64,000 nucleotides of DNA from Dactylosporangium sp. AC04546 (GTDB taxonomy: Bacteria; Actinomycetota; Actinomycetes; Mycobacteriales; Micromonosporaceae). The translations under genes were made by a program, and so were the position numbers. The notes under the pieces were generated by a model. The model had not been told where the DNA came from and made no database searches. It worked only from the letters and a program-made list of their open reading frames with translations. Below are positions 17,988-26,486 of this stretch, piece by piece; the first letter of the stretch is position 1; each line of letters opens with the position of its first letter. The DNA is taken from the NCBI RefSeq assembly GCF_022095675.1, contig NZ_JAHYSG010000017.1, positions 79,587 to 143,586 on the forward strand, read 5' to 3'.

Positions 17988-18986
17988 TCAGCGCGGTGCG
18001 TCCCGGCGGTGCATCGTGGCGAACGCGCCGGCCAGCACCACGGCCACGACGACCGCGATGACCAGGCCGCCCTGCTGCCAGCTGCCCGAGAAGCCGGCCG
18101 CCGGCACGCAGCCGCGGCCGGCGCACGCCGCCACGTCGGCCTCGAACGTGTAGCTCTTGGTCAGCCAGGCGGAGACGTAGCTCGACAGCCGGTACTTCTC
18201 CGAGTAGTCCGTCCCGATCAGGCCGAACAGGATCAGCGTGCCCAGCTCGTACACGACGAGGTAGGCGATGCCCACGCCCAGGGCGGCCGACGTGTGCCGG
18301 CCCATCGAGGCGATGGCGAAGCCCAGCGCCGTGCCCGCCACCGCCAGCAGGATCACCCGGGCGCCCGTGAGCAGCATCGACACCACGTCACCGCCGCCGA
18401 GCGAGCTCACCGAGCCGTTGCCGGCGGCGACGGCCAGGAACGCCAGCGTCCAGACCATCAGGGACGCGATGGAGATCAGCGTGACCCCGGTGCAGACCGC
18501 GACCAGCTTGGCGCCCAGCACAGTGGCCCGGCGCGGCGCCCAGAGCAGCAAATTGAGCATGCCGCCCGAGCTCCACTCCACGCCCACGAACGACGCGCCG
18601 AGCACGAATCCGGCCACGGCCAGGACGATCGCGGCGGTGTAGTACAGCTCGGGCCACTGGCGGTGGAACGAGAAGCCGTAGTCGAGCATCGAGTCGCGGG
18701 TCGGCCGCGGACCGTAGTCGCAGCCGCGCGGGAAGGTCTGGCCGGACTGCGGGTTGTCGAGGCCGCTCTGCACCCGTTCGCACTGCTCGACGTTGCGGTC
18801 GTAGATCTCGGCGGCGCTCGCCGCGCGTTCATCCGCCAGGCGGATCTCATCGGGTGTGGGGGTACTGCGGGTCAGCGTGAACCCGAAGGTGAGCACGGCG
18901 AGCAGCAGCCCGATGAGCACGAGCGCCACGATCGTGACCCGCCGGCTGAACAGGCGCGTCCACTCCGCGGACAACAGCGAGGTCAT
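17988..18986 (-). CDS. ABC-2 type transporter permease
   Basis: 332 residues with six predicted membrane segments: one near residues 20-40, a soluble extracytoplasmic loop of about 80 residues with two cysteines, then segments near 122-145, 165-190, 205-235, 240-265 and 300-325. This is the ABC-2/YhgE-like exporter permease pattern. The ATG at 18986 has GGAGG about 5 nt upstream. It lies 79 bp downstream of an ABC ATPase gene on the same strand; an inverted repeat (TGACCGG/CCGGTCA) in that gap could tune expression. Substrate unknown; such pairs often confer drug or bacteriocin tolerance. Confidence 0.85.
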   Translation of the reverse strand: MTSLLSAEWTRLFSRRVTIVALVLIGLLLAVLTFGFTLTRSTPTPDEIRLADERAASAAEIYDRNVEQCERVQSGLDNPQSGQTFPRGCDYGPRPTRDSMLDYGFSFHRQWPELYYTAAIVLAVAGFVLGASFVGVEWSSGGMLNLLLWAPRRATVLGAKLVAVCTGVTLISIASLMVWTLAFLAVAAGNGSVSSLGGGDVVSMLLTGARVILLAVAGTALGFAIASMGRHTSAALGVGIAYLVVYELGTLILFGLIGTDYSEKYRLSSYVSAWLTKSYTFEADVAACAGRGCVPAAGFSGSWQQGGLVIAVVVAVVLAGAFATMHRRDAPR

Positions 18987-19065
18987 GCGTCCTCCGCTCC
19001 GCTCCGGCCGCATGTCGTCGACACTGAGCCCATGTGACCGGCCCCTCCGCTTCGCTCCGGACCGG

Positions 19066-20073
19066 TCATGATGCGTGCCCCTGTTCGATGACGTCGCCCT
19101 GCGGCACCGGCGGCGGGTCGGCCGGCCACTCGGAGTTGTCGACCGGGCGCAGCTGGCCGCGTCGCGGACCGCCGCCGGTCAGGTTGAGGAACGCGTCCTC
19201 CAGCTGCGCCACCGGCGACAGCTCGCGCACCCAGAAGTCGTTGACGCCCAGCGCGCGGGAGATCCACGCCGGGTCGGCCAGGTCGTGCACGATGATGTGG
19301 TCCGCGCCGAGCGTGACCTGCGCGCCGGCCTCGCTGAGCAGGCGGGCGGCCTCGCGGTGGTTGTCGACGCGCACGCGGTACGTGCCCTGGTCGTTGGCGG
19401 CGAGCACCTGCGCGACCGGCCCGGCGCCGACCCGGCGCCCGCGGGAGATGATCGTGACCGAGTCGCAGATCTGCTGGATCTCGGCCAGGATGTGGCTGGA
19501 GATCACGATCGTCATGCCCCGGTCGGCCTGCTCGCGCAGCAGGTCGCGCATCTCGCGGATGCCGGCCGGGTCGAGGCCGTTGTTCGGCTCGTCGAGGATC
19601 AGCAGCTCGGGGTCCTTGAGCAGGGCCGAGGCGACGGCGAGCCGCTGGCGCATGCCCAGCGAGTACGTCTTGACCTCGTCCTCGGCCCGGCCGGCCAGCC
19701 CGACCTGGTCGAGCACGATGCCGATCCGGTCCTTCGGCACGCGGCCGGCCTTCGCCAGGATCGAGAGGGTCTTGTGCCCCGTGAAGTTGCCGAAGAACGC
19801 CGGTGCCTCCACGATCGCGCCGACCCGGGGCACTACTCTCGGTAACGCCCGCGGCACGGGCTCGCCGAGAATGCGCATGTGCCCGGCGTCGGGCCGCAGC
19901 AGCCCGAGCAGCGTCTTGAGCGCCGTGCTCTTGCCGGAGCCGTTCGGGCCCAGGAAGCCGTGGATCTCTCCCCGCTCGACCACCATGTCGAGTTTGTCGA
20001 GCGCCACCCGCGGCTTGCCGAACAGGCTCTGGTAGGTCTTCACGAGACCGGAGATTTCCAGTGCGGCAGTCAT
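19066..20073 (-). CDS. ABC transporter ATP-binding protein (ABC-2 exporter)
   Basis: 335 residues. Walker A is GPNGSGKST (about 40-48), the signature is the degenerate YSLGMRQRL typical of drug-export ATPases, and Walker B is LLILDEP with NNGLDPAG after it. A C-terminal domain of about 100 residues matches the regulatory tail of this subfamily. The start at 20073 (MTAALEIS) is where homology begins; longer in-frame extension upstream is antisense to the next gene. It works with the permease that follows on the same strand. It is divergent from another ABC ATPase, 79 bp away. Confidence 0.9.
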   Translation of the reverse strand: MTAALEISGLVKTYQSLFGKPRVALDKLDMVVERGEIHGFLGPNGSGKSTALKTLLGLLRPDAGHMRILGEPVPRALPRVVPRVGAIVEAPAFFGNFTGHKTLSILAKAGRVPKDRIGIVLDQVGLAGRAEDEVKTYSLGMRQRLAVASALLKDPELLILDEPNNGLDPAGIREMRDLLREQADRGMTIVISSHILAEIQQICDSVTIISRGRRVGAGPVAQVLAANDQGTYRVRVDNHREAARLLSEAGAQVTLGADHIIVHDLADPAWISRALGVNDFWVRELSPVAQLEDAFLNLTGGGPRRGQLRPVDNSEWPADPPPVPQGDVIEQGHAS

Positions 20074-20152
20074 CAGCGGGCACTGTACGTGTTCTTCGTC
20101 GCTTGTGGTGCCCCGCCAGCCATCTACGCCTGTCGCGTGGTTGGATTGGCAC

Positions 20153-20935
20153 GTGTCAGATGACCTTGTCATCGCGGTGGAGCAAGCGACGGTCACCCGC
20201 AACCGCACCGACCTGATCCGGTCGGTGAGCTGGCAGGTGGAGCTGGACGAGCGTTGGGTGATCCTCGGCCCGAACGGCGCCGGCAAGACCACGCTGCTCA
20301 ACCTGGCCGGTGCCCGGCTGTACCCGTCGCGCGGCACGGTCACCGTGCTCGGCGAGAAGCTCGGCCGCACGAACATCAACGAGCTCAAGACCCGCCTGGG
20401 CTTCTCCTCGGCCGGCCTTGCCCTCCCGCCCGACGAGACCGTTCGTGACATCGTGCTCACGGCGTCGTGGGCCGTGGTCGGCCGCTTCCGCGAGCACTAC
20501 GACCGGGTCGACATCGCCCGCGCCGAGGCGCTGCTCGACCAGTTCGGCGTGGCCGGGCTGGCCGACCGCACGTACGGCACGCTGTCCGAGGGCGAGCGCA
20601 AGCGGGTACAGATCGCCCGGTCGCTCATGACCGACCCGGAGCTGCTCCTGCTCGACGAGCCGACCGCCGGCCTCGACCTGGGCGCCCGTGAGGACCTGGT
20701 GCGCCGCCTGGCCGCCCTGGCCGCCGACCCGGACTCCCCGGCGCTCGTCCTGGTCACGCACCACGTGGAGGAGATCCCGCCGGGCTTCACCCACGCCCTG
20801 CTCATGCGCGACGGCGGGGTGGTCGCGCACGGCCTGCTGCGCGACACGGTCACGGCCGAGAACCTGTCGAAGGCCTTCGGGCTACCGCTGCGCCTGTCGA
20901 ACATCGACGGCCGCTACCACGCCCAGGCCGCCTGA
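20153..20935 (+). CDS. Stand-alone ABC ATP-binding protein
   Basis: 260 residues. Walker A is GPNGAGKTT (about 44-52), signature LSEGERKRVQ (about 145) and Walker B LLLLDEP (about 165), followed by a His switch (VTHH). No permease lies on either side in the same direction, so its partner is elsewhere or it acts outside transport. I prefer the GTG at 20153, which gives a normal N-terminus (VSDDLVIAVEQ); an ATG at 20105 would add 16 residues. A long palindrome follows the gene. Confidence 0.82.
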   Translation: MSDDLVIAVEQATVTRNRTDLIRSVSWQVELDERWVILGPNGAGKTTLLNLAGARLYPSRGTVTVLGEKLGRTNINELKTRLGFSSAGLALPPDETVRDIVLTASWAVVGRFREHYDRVDIARAEALLDQFGVAGLADRTYGTLSEGERKRVQIARSLMTDPELLLLDEPTAGLDLGAREDLVRRLAALAADPDSPALVLVTHHVEEIPPGFTHALLMRDGGVVAHGLLRDTVTAENLSKAFGLPLRLSNIDGRYHAQAA

Positions 20936-20976
20936 CCCCGCTCGCCCGCCCGCACGGCGAACGCCCCTCAAGTCCG

Positions 20977-21047
20977 CGATCTTGGAGTTGTGGTCCCGGA
21001 TATTTCCGGCATCGGCCGATAAAGCGGGGACCACAAGTCCAAGATCG
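20977..21047. repeat. Long inverted repeat between convergent genes
   Basis: Arms of 21 bp (20977-20997 and 21027-21047; core GATCTTGGA-TTGTGGTCCC) pair with one mismatch around a 29-nt AT-richer loop. The element fills the space between the ATPase and the convergent enoyl-CoA hydratase gene. It could terminate both transcripts, but its size and long loop look more like a dispersed palindromic repeat. Confidence 0.7.
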
Positions 21048-21069
21048 ACGCGGATCTGGGCGGGTCTGG

Positions 21070-21855
21070 CTAGCGGCCGGTGAACTTCGGCTTGCGCTTC
21101 TCTACGAAGGCGTTCATGCCCTCGGCCTTGTCCTCCGTGGCGAACAGGGCCGCGAACAGCTCGCTCTCCCAGCGCAGCGCCGAGGCCAGGTCCAGGTCCA
21201 GCCCGCCGTCCACGGCCAGCTTCGCGGCGCGCAGGGCCAGTGCGGGGCCGTCGACGTACCGGCGGACCATCTCGACCGCCGTGTCGTACACGTCCGCGGC
21301 CGGCACCACCTTGTCGACCAGGCCGATCGCGAGCGCCTCGTCGGCCTTCACGAACCGGCCGGACATCACCAGGTCCTTGGCGCGGGCCGGGCCGATCAGG
21401 CGGGACAGGCGCTGGGTGCCACCCGCGCCGGGGATGATGCCGAGCGTGATCTCGGGCTGGCCCAGGGTCGCGTCCTCGGCCGCCACCCGCCAGTCGGCGG
21501 TGAGTGCGAGCTCGCAGCCGCCGCCCAGGGCGTACCCGTTGATCGCCGCCACGACGGGCTTGGGGATCCGGGCCACGGCGTCGAAGGCGCTGCTGAGCGA
21601 CTGGGCCCGAGCGGCCATCGCGGAGTAGCCCATGAGGGCCATCTCCTTGATGTCGGCGCCGGCCGCGAACAACTTCGGGCCCCCGTAGATGACCACCGCC
21701 CGGACCGCCGGATCGTCGGAGAACTGCCGCGCGGCGTCCCGCAACTCCTCCTGGACCTGCTTGTTCAGCGCGTTCATCGGCGGCCGGTCCAACCGGATCG
21801 TGCCGATGCCATCGGTGATCTCCAATTGAACGGGCGGCGCCTGCTTCTCGGTCAT
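21070..21855 (-). CDS. Enoyl-CoA hydratase/isomerase family protein
   Basis: 261 residues, the standard crotonase length. The oxyanion-hole region reads FAAGADIKEM (about 63-72) and the active-site region GGGCELALTADWR followed by GQPEITLGIIPGAGGTQRL, with both catalytic-type glutamates in place. It should hydrate trans-2-enoyl-CoA in fatty-acid beta-oxidation. The ATG at 21855 has GAGGAG 8 nt upstream. No other beta-oxidation gene is adjacent, although etfBA lies 15 kb away. Confidence 0.92.
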   Translation of the reverse strand: MTEKQAPPVQLEITDGIGTIRLDRPPMNALNKQVQEELRDAARQFSDDPAVRAVVIYGGPKLFAAGADIKEMALMGYSAMAARAQSLSSAFDAVARIPKPVVAAINGYALGGGCELALTADWRVAAEDATLGQPEITLGIIPGAGGTQRLSRLIGPARAKDLVMSGRFVKADEALAIGLVDKVVPAADVYDTAVEMVRRYVDGPALALRAAKLAVDGGLDLDLASALRWESELFAALFATEDKAEGMNAFVEKRKPKFTGR

Positions 21856-21919
21856 CCAGTGTCTCCTCAACGTCGTTGTCGTTGCCCGCAGCGTATTCCG
21901 GCGTACCGTCAACGGTGCG

Positions 21920-22390
21920 ATGGCTACCACTTACTACCGCGACAACGTGGTGCACGTCAGCTCGGGCGGTGTGCAAGTCGACACTGCCTGGTATCCGCTG
22001 GGCAGCCTCGACTACGTCTGGCACCGGCGGACCGGCCGGCTGCGGCACGGCCTCTACATGCTCTTCACCCGCGGCGGGGCGGTGGTCGTCGTCATCGGCC
22101 TGCTCGTCGGCGCCGGCCTGCTGGCCCGCCGGATCGACTTCACGGGTGAGCAGCGCACGATGTACATCGCCGGCGGCATCCTGGGCGTGATCGTCATCGG
22201 CGGCGTCGTCGCGTTCAGCGTCGAGGGCCTGCTCGACCTGCTGGACCGCGCCCACGACCACGGCAAGGGCGTCCACGAGATCTGGGTCCGCATGGCCGGT
22301 GGCGAGTTCATGATCTACTCGACCACCGACGCCCCGAAGTTCGGCCAGATCTACCGGGCCTTGCAGCGGGCGGTCGAACAAGCCGCATAG
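21920..22390 (+). CDS. Small DUF6232-like membrane protein
   Basis: 156 residues. A short N-terminal domain (YYRDNVVHVSSGGVQVDTAWYPL) resembles the DUF6232 family from memory; I cannot confirm by search. Two membrane segments follow at about 52-70 and 82-102, then a soluble C-terminal domain (HEIWVRMAGGEFMIYSTTD). It precedes the first Hsp70-like gene by 15 bp in the same direction, so it may work with that pair. Function unknown. Confidence 0.75.
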   Translation: MATTYYRDNVVHVSSGGVQVDTAWYPLGSLDYVWHRRTGRLRHGLYMLFTRGGAVVVVIGLLVGAGLLARRIDFTGEQRTMYIAGGILGVIVIGGVVAFSVEGLLDLLDRAHDHGKGVHEIWVRMAGGEFMIYSTTDAPKFGQIYRALQRAVEQAA

Positions 22391-22393
22391 TTC

Positions 22394-22399
22394 TAGACT
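22394..22399 (+). promoter_or_regulatory. -10 element TAGACT, leaderless start of the first Hsp70-like gene
   Basis: TAGACT ends 6 nt before the ATG at 22406. In actinobacteria this spacing places transcription initiation on the start codon. There is no Shine-Dalgarno and no clear -35 box. Confidence 0.6.
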
Positions 22400-22405
22400 G
22401 CCGGC

Positions 22406-24439
22406 ATGGTGGCCTTGGGTGTCGACTTCGGCACGTCGCACACCGTGGCGGTCGCTCGATGGCCGGACGGGCGGGTCCGGCCGCTGCTGTTCGACGGCTC
22501 GCCGCTGCTGCCCTCCGCCGTGTTCGGCCCGTCCGACGAGACGGCCCTCGTCGTCGGGCGTGACGCAGTCCACAGCGCGCGCCGGGAGCCGTCGCAGTTC
22601 GAGCCCAACCCGAAGCGCCGCATCGACGACGGCACCGTGCTGCTCGGCGAGCGGACCGTCGCCGTGCAGGACCTGCTGGTCGCCGTCTTCGAGCGGGTCG
22701 TCACCGAGTTCACCCGCACCGCCGGCGGGCCGCCGTCCGCGGTCACCGTGACCCACCCGGCCGGCTGGGCCGCGACCCGGCGCAAGGCGCTGGCGGATGC
22801 GGTACTGGCGGCCGGCCTCCCCGACGCCGCCCTGGTCCCCGAGCCCGTCGCCGCCGCGACGTACTTCGTCAAGGTCCTCAAGCACATGGTGCCGGTCGGC
22901 TCCGCCGTCGTCGTCTACGACCTGGGCGCCGGCACCTTCGACGGCAGCGTCGTCGCCCGCACCGCCGAGGGCTTCGAGGTCCGCTCCGTCGGCGGCCGCG
23001 ACGACCTCGGCGGGCTCGACTTCGACGAGGCCGTGCTCACCCTGATCGGGCGGTCGGTGCCGGCCGGCGACTGGCGGCGGCTGACCGCGCCCGCGACGAT
23101 CGAGGAGGCACGGGCCGCCCGGCTCCTGCGCGACGAGGCCCGCGAGGCGAAGGAGCGTCTGTCCCGAACGTCAGCGGTGACGGTACTGGTTCCGCTCCTC
23201 GACCTCGACGTGCCGCTCACCCGCGAGGAGTTCGAGGCCGCGGCCCGCCCGCTCGTGGAGCGCTCGGTGCGGGTCCTCACCGAGACGGTCCGGCTGTCGA
23301 AGGTCACGTCGGACCAGCTGGCGGGCATCTTCCTGGTCGGCGGCGCGAGCCAGATCCCGCTGGTCGCCACCGAGCTGCACCGCGCCTTCGGCCGCGCGCC
23401 GGTGATGATCGAGCAGCCGGAGCTGGTCGTCGCCGAGGGCAGCGTCCTCGTCGGACCGGCCGTCCACCCCCACCGCAAGGGCAGTGCGGTCGTCCCGGCC
23501 GCCCGCTCACCCCAGCCCCACTCCGGCCACGTCTTGAAGGCCCAGGCCGGTCACGCGCCGCCGACCCACTCCGGACACGTGCCGCAGGTCCAGCCGGGCC
23601 ACACGGCGCCTGGTCTTCCCGGCCACGCGCCGTACGCCACCGGCAGCCCCGTGCCGCCCGTCCCGGCCAGTCCGGCCCCGCCGACCAGCCCCTCGCTGCC
23701 CATCCCGATCAGCCCGAGCGGCCCGATCAGTCCGGTGAGCCCGCCCGCCCAGCGTCGCCCGGTCTCGCCGCCGCCGATGCAGGGGCGGCCGGTGTCGCCC
23801 GGGCAGATGCCCCCGCGGCCGGTGCCGCCGATGCCGATGTACCCGCCGCCGGTCTATCCCCAGCCGGTGTACCCGCCGCCGCAGGTCGTCTACGTGCAGC
23901 AGCCGGTGTACGTGCCCGTGATGCCGATGGTGCCGGTGGTGCCGCCGATCCCGTGGCGGCCGCCGCCGGGGACGATCCGGTGGCCGGCCGGGTTCATGAC
24001 CCTCTACGCCGTGCTGCTGTTCATCGTCCTGCCGTTCGCGGCCATCCTCGCGTTCATTCCCAGACCGGCCACCGACCCGGGGACACCGGCCGAGTGGGAC
24101 GCCATGCAGCAGGACGCACTGACCACCGCTGTCCTCTGCGTGATCCTCGGCTCGCTGCTGATCCACGGCGCCCGGCGGCTGCGGCGGGGCAAGAACGGCC
24201 ATCTGTGGTACCCGCTCGGGTTGTGCGTGCTGTTCGCCGTGGTGGCGGTGTTCAACTCGTACGACCAGATCGCCGTTCAGCTCATGGCGGTCGCGTTCCT
24301 GACCTCGTCGCTGTTGCTGCTGCTGCCGAGCGCGCGGGCCTGGGTCCGGCCGCCGCCCAAGGCCCCGAAGCCGCCGAAGCCGCCGAACAACCCGCCCGAG
24401 CCGCCGCCGGGTGAGGCCGCCGAGGGAGCGACCGGGTAG
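22406..24439 (+). CDS. Membrane-anchored Hsp70-ATPase protein, paralog 1
   Basis: 677 residues. Residues 1-355 are an Hsp70/actin-type ATPase: DFGTSHT (phosphate 1), VVVYDLGAGTFDG (phosphate 2) and FLVGGASQIPL (adenosine). Where DnaK has a substrate-binding domain, this protein has a 150-residue Pro/Val/Gln-rich linker (about 365-525), then four hydrophobic segments (about 530-550, 570-590, 600-620 and 625-645) and a Pro-rich tail. Without the substrate-binding domain and lid it is unlikely to be an ordinary chaperone; an ATP-dependent membrane-bound sensor or scaffold is the inference. A close paralog follows 24 bp later. No DnaJ or GrpE gene is nearby. Confidence 0.85.
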   Translation: MVALGVDFGTSHTVAVARWPDGRVRPLLFDGSPLLPSAVFGPSDETALVVGRDAVHSARREPSQFEPNPKRRIDDGTVLLGERTVAVQDLLVAVFERVVTEFTRTAGGPPSAVTVTHPAGWAATRRKALADAVLAAGLPDAALVPEPVAAATYFVKVLKHMVPVGSAVVVYDLGAGTFDGSVVARTAEGFEVRSVGGRDDLGGLDFDEAVLTLIGRSVPAGDWRRLTAPATIEEARAARLLRDEAREAKERLSRTSAVTVLVPLLDLDVPLTREEFEAAARPLVERSVRVLTETVRLSKVTSDQLAGIFLVGGASQIPLVATELHRAFGRAPVMIEQPELVVAEGSVLVGPAVHPHRKGSAVVPAARSPQPHSGHVLKAQAGHAPPTHSGHVPQVQPGHTAPGLPGHAPYATGSPVPPVPASPAPPTSPSLPIPISPSGPISPVSPPAQRRPVSPPPMQGRPVSPGQMPPRPVPPMPMYPPPVYPQPVYPPPQVVYVQQPVYVPVMPMVPVVPPIPWRPPPGTIRWPAGFMTLYAVLLFIVLPFAAILAFIPRPATDPGTPAEWDAMQQDALTTAVLCVILGSLLIHGARRLRRGKNGHLWYPLGLCVLFAVVAVFNSYDQIAVQLMAVAFLTSSLLLLLPSARAWVRPPPKAPKPPKPPNNPPEPPPGEAAEGATG

Positions 24440-24450
24440 TGCCCGCGGCC

Positions 24451-24456
24451 TAGACT
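24451..24456 (+). promoter_or_regulatory. -10 element TAGACT, leaderless start of the second Hsp70-like gene
   Basis: The same hexamer as before the first paralog, ending 7 nt before the ATG at 24464. Each paralog therefore seems to have its own leaderless transcript. Confidence 0.6.
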
Positions 24457-24463
24457 CCAGGGC

Positions 24464-26467
24464 ATGCCTACGCCAGGGATCCGGCTCGGTGTCGACTTCG
24501 GCACCTCCAACACCGTCGCGGTGGTGCGGTGGCCGGACGGGCGCTCGCGTCCGCTGCTGTTCGACGGCTCGCCGCTGCTGCCCTCGGCCGTGTATGCCGA
24601 GCCGGACGGATCGATCATCGTCGGGCGCGACGCGGTGCACAGCGCGCGGCGGGAGCCGGCGCGGTTCGAGCCCAACCCGAAGCGGCGCATCGACGAGGGC
24701 ACCGTGCTGCTCGGCGACCGCGAGCTGGCGGTCGGTGAGCTGGTCGCGGCCGTGCTGCGGCGGGTGTGCGACGAGTGGACCCGCACGGTCGGCGGCGCCC
24801 CGCCGGACGTCACCGTGACCTGCCCGGCGTCGTGGGGCGCGACCCGCCGGCTCGTGATCTCCGACGCGGCGGCCGCCGCCGGGCTCGGCAACGTGCGGAT
24901 GGTGCCCGAGCCGGTCGCCGCCGCCGCGTACTTCACCCAGGTCCTCGGCCACGACGTGCCGGTCGGCTCGGTCGTGGTCGTGCACGACTTCGGCGCGGGC
25001 ACGTTCGACGCCAGCGTCGTCGCCCGCACCGCCGAGGGCTTCGAGGTGCTCGCCGTCGACGGCCGCGACGACATCGGCGGCATCGACGTCGACAACGCGA
25101 TCGTCGCCCACTTCGGCACCGTCTGCGCCCCCGAGGCCCCCGAGGCGTGGCAGCGCTTGATGCAGCCGGCGACCGTCGAGGACCGCCGCCACCGGCGCAT
25201 GCTCTGGGACGACGCCCGCGTCGCCAAGGAGCGGCTGTCCCGCCAGCCGGCCGCCGACCTGAACATCCCGCTGCTCAACCGCGACGTCCACCTGACCCGC
25301 GAGGAGCTGGAGCGGCTCGCCCAGCCGCTGATCGTGCAGACGGTCCGCGTGACTCAGGGCGTCATCCGCTGGTCGCAGCTCGCCCGGGACCGCATCGCCG
25401 GCGTGTTCCTGGTCGGCGGCTCCAGCCGCATGCCGCTGGTGGCGACGCTGCTGCACCGCGAGCTCGGATACGCCCCGGAGGTGATCGAGCAGCCCGAGCT
25501 CGTCGTTGCCGAGGGCGGCACGCTCGCTGGCTTCACCGCCACCCCGGCGAACGCCGCCCCGCCGGTCCCGGGCCCGCTCACGGGCGTCTTCCCGCGGGTT
25601 CCCGGCTTCGAGGTCCAGGCGCCGGCCGGCCGACCGGCGGCCCAGCCGTTGAGCCAGCCGGTGAGTCCCGTCGCCGCGCCCGCCGGCCCGGTGTCCGCGC
25701 CGCCGTCGAGCGGCTCGCCGGTTGCCGAGCCGCTGTGGCCGACCGCCCCCGAGATCACGCCGGTCTCCGGAACCCCGGTGTCGAGCGGTCCGTCGCCGGC
25801 GCATCCCGTGTCGGCCCCGCCGCCCGACGGCGGCTACTCGACCCCGCCGGCCGGCAACTTCGCCACCCCGCCGGTCTCGGCCCCACCCGGCGCGTACGCC
25901 CAGGGCGGCCCGGTCTCGGCCCCGCCGGTCAACTACGGCCAGCCGCCGGCCAGTGCCCCGCCCGTGAACTACGGCCAGCCGCCCACAAGTGCCCCGCCGG
26001 TCAACTACGGCCAGCCGCCCACGAGCGCCCCGCCCGTGAACTACGGCCAGCCGCCCACGAGCGCGCCGCCCGTCAACACCGCGCAGCCGCCGCGCGGGCA
26101 CACCTATCGGTCCGGGCAGCAGCACGCGCCGAAGGCGGGCCCCGTGTACCAGTCCGGCGTCGCCTCCGGCCGGCCCGTGTCGCCGGCCGTTCCGGCCGAG
26201 CCCGCCACCCGGTACGACGCCGATGGCGTCCCGCTGCGCCAGGCGCCGGAGCCGGCCCCGACCCGCGTCGCCCAGCCGGCGCCGCGGGAGACGTACCAGC
26301 GCGAGCGGCGCCACAAGCGCGGCCCCTTCGCGCGCTTCATGCTGACCCTGTTCGTCATCGTGCTGCTGGTGGTCACGCCGCTCACCGCCGGATACGTGGC
26401 CTACTACCTCACTACCGACGAGTGGCCTCCGCCCGTCGACGGGTGGATCGACACCACGGGCAGGTAA
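24464..26467 (+). CDS. Membrane-anchored Hsp70-ATPase protein, paralog 2
   Basis: 667 residues. The Hsp70 ATPase domain (1-355) is very similar to the preceding protein (DFGTSNT, VVVHDFGAGTFDA, FLVGGSSRMPL). A 250-residue Pro/Ser/Ala-rich linker follows, containing four perfect-length 12-residue units of the form VNYGQPPTSAPP (about 489-536), then a basic stretch and one membrane segment near residues 625-648, ending in a short 17-residue tail. The topology differs from paralog 1 (one segment against four). It also lacks the peptide-binding domain. Inference: cytoplasmic ATPase tethered to the membrane by a long flexible linker. Confidence 0.85.
   Translation: MPTPGIRLGVDFGTSNTVAVVRWPDGRSRPLLFDGSPLLPSAVYAEPDGSIIVGRDAVHSARREPARFEPNPKRRIDEGTVLLGDRELAVGELVAAVLRRVCDEWTRTVGGAPPDVTVTCPASWGATRRLVISDAAAAAGLGNVRMVPEPVAAAAYFTQVLGHDVPVGSVVVVHDFGAGTFDASVVARTAEGFEVLAVDGRDDIGGIDVDNAIVAHFGTVCAPEAPEAWQRLMQPATVEDRRHRRMLWDDARVAKERLSRQPAADLNIPLLNRDVHLTREELERLAQPLIVQTVRVTQGVIRWSQLARDRIAGVFLVGGSSRMPLVATLLHRELGYAPEVIEQPELVVAEGGTLAGFTATPANAAPPVPGPLTGVFPRVPGFEVQAPAGRPAAQPLSQPVSPVAAPAGPVSAPPSSGSPVAEPLWPTAPEITPVSGTPVSSGPSPAHPVSAPPPDGGYSTPPAGNFATPPVSAPPGAYAQGGPVSAPPVNYGQPPASAPPVNYGQPPTSAPPVNYGQPPTSAPPVNYGQPPTSAPPVNTAQPPRGHTYRSGQQHAPKAGPVYQSGVASGRPVSPAVPAEPATRYDADGVPLRQAPEPAPTRVAQPAPRETYQRERRHKRGPFARFMLTLFVIVLLVVTPLTAGYVAYYLTTDEWPPPVDGWIDTTGR
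25928..26071 (+). repeat. In-frame 36-bp tandem repeats in the Hsp70-like gene
   Basis: Four consecutive 36-bp units encode VNYGQPP(T/A)SAPP. Units differ mostly at third positions, so the protein repeat appears to be kept while the DNA drifts. Copy number is likely to vary between strains. Confidence 0.85.
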
Positions 26468-26474
26468 ATATGAG

Positions 26475-26480
26475 TAGCAT
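26475..26480 (+). promoter_or_regulatory. -10 element TAGCAT, leaderless start of the thiamine-diphosphate enzyme gene
   Basis: TAGCAT ends 6 nt before the ATG at 26487, with AT-rich sequence upstream and no Shine-Dalgarno. Confidence 0.6.
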
Positions 26481-26486
26481 TCGCGC

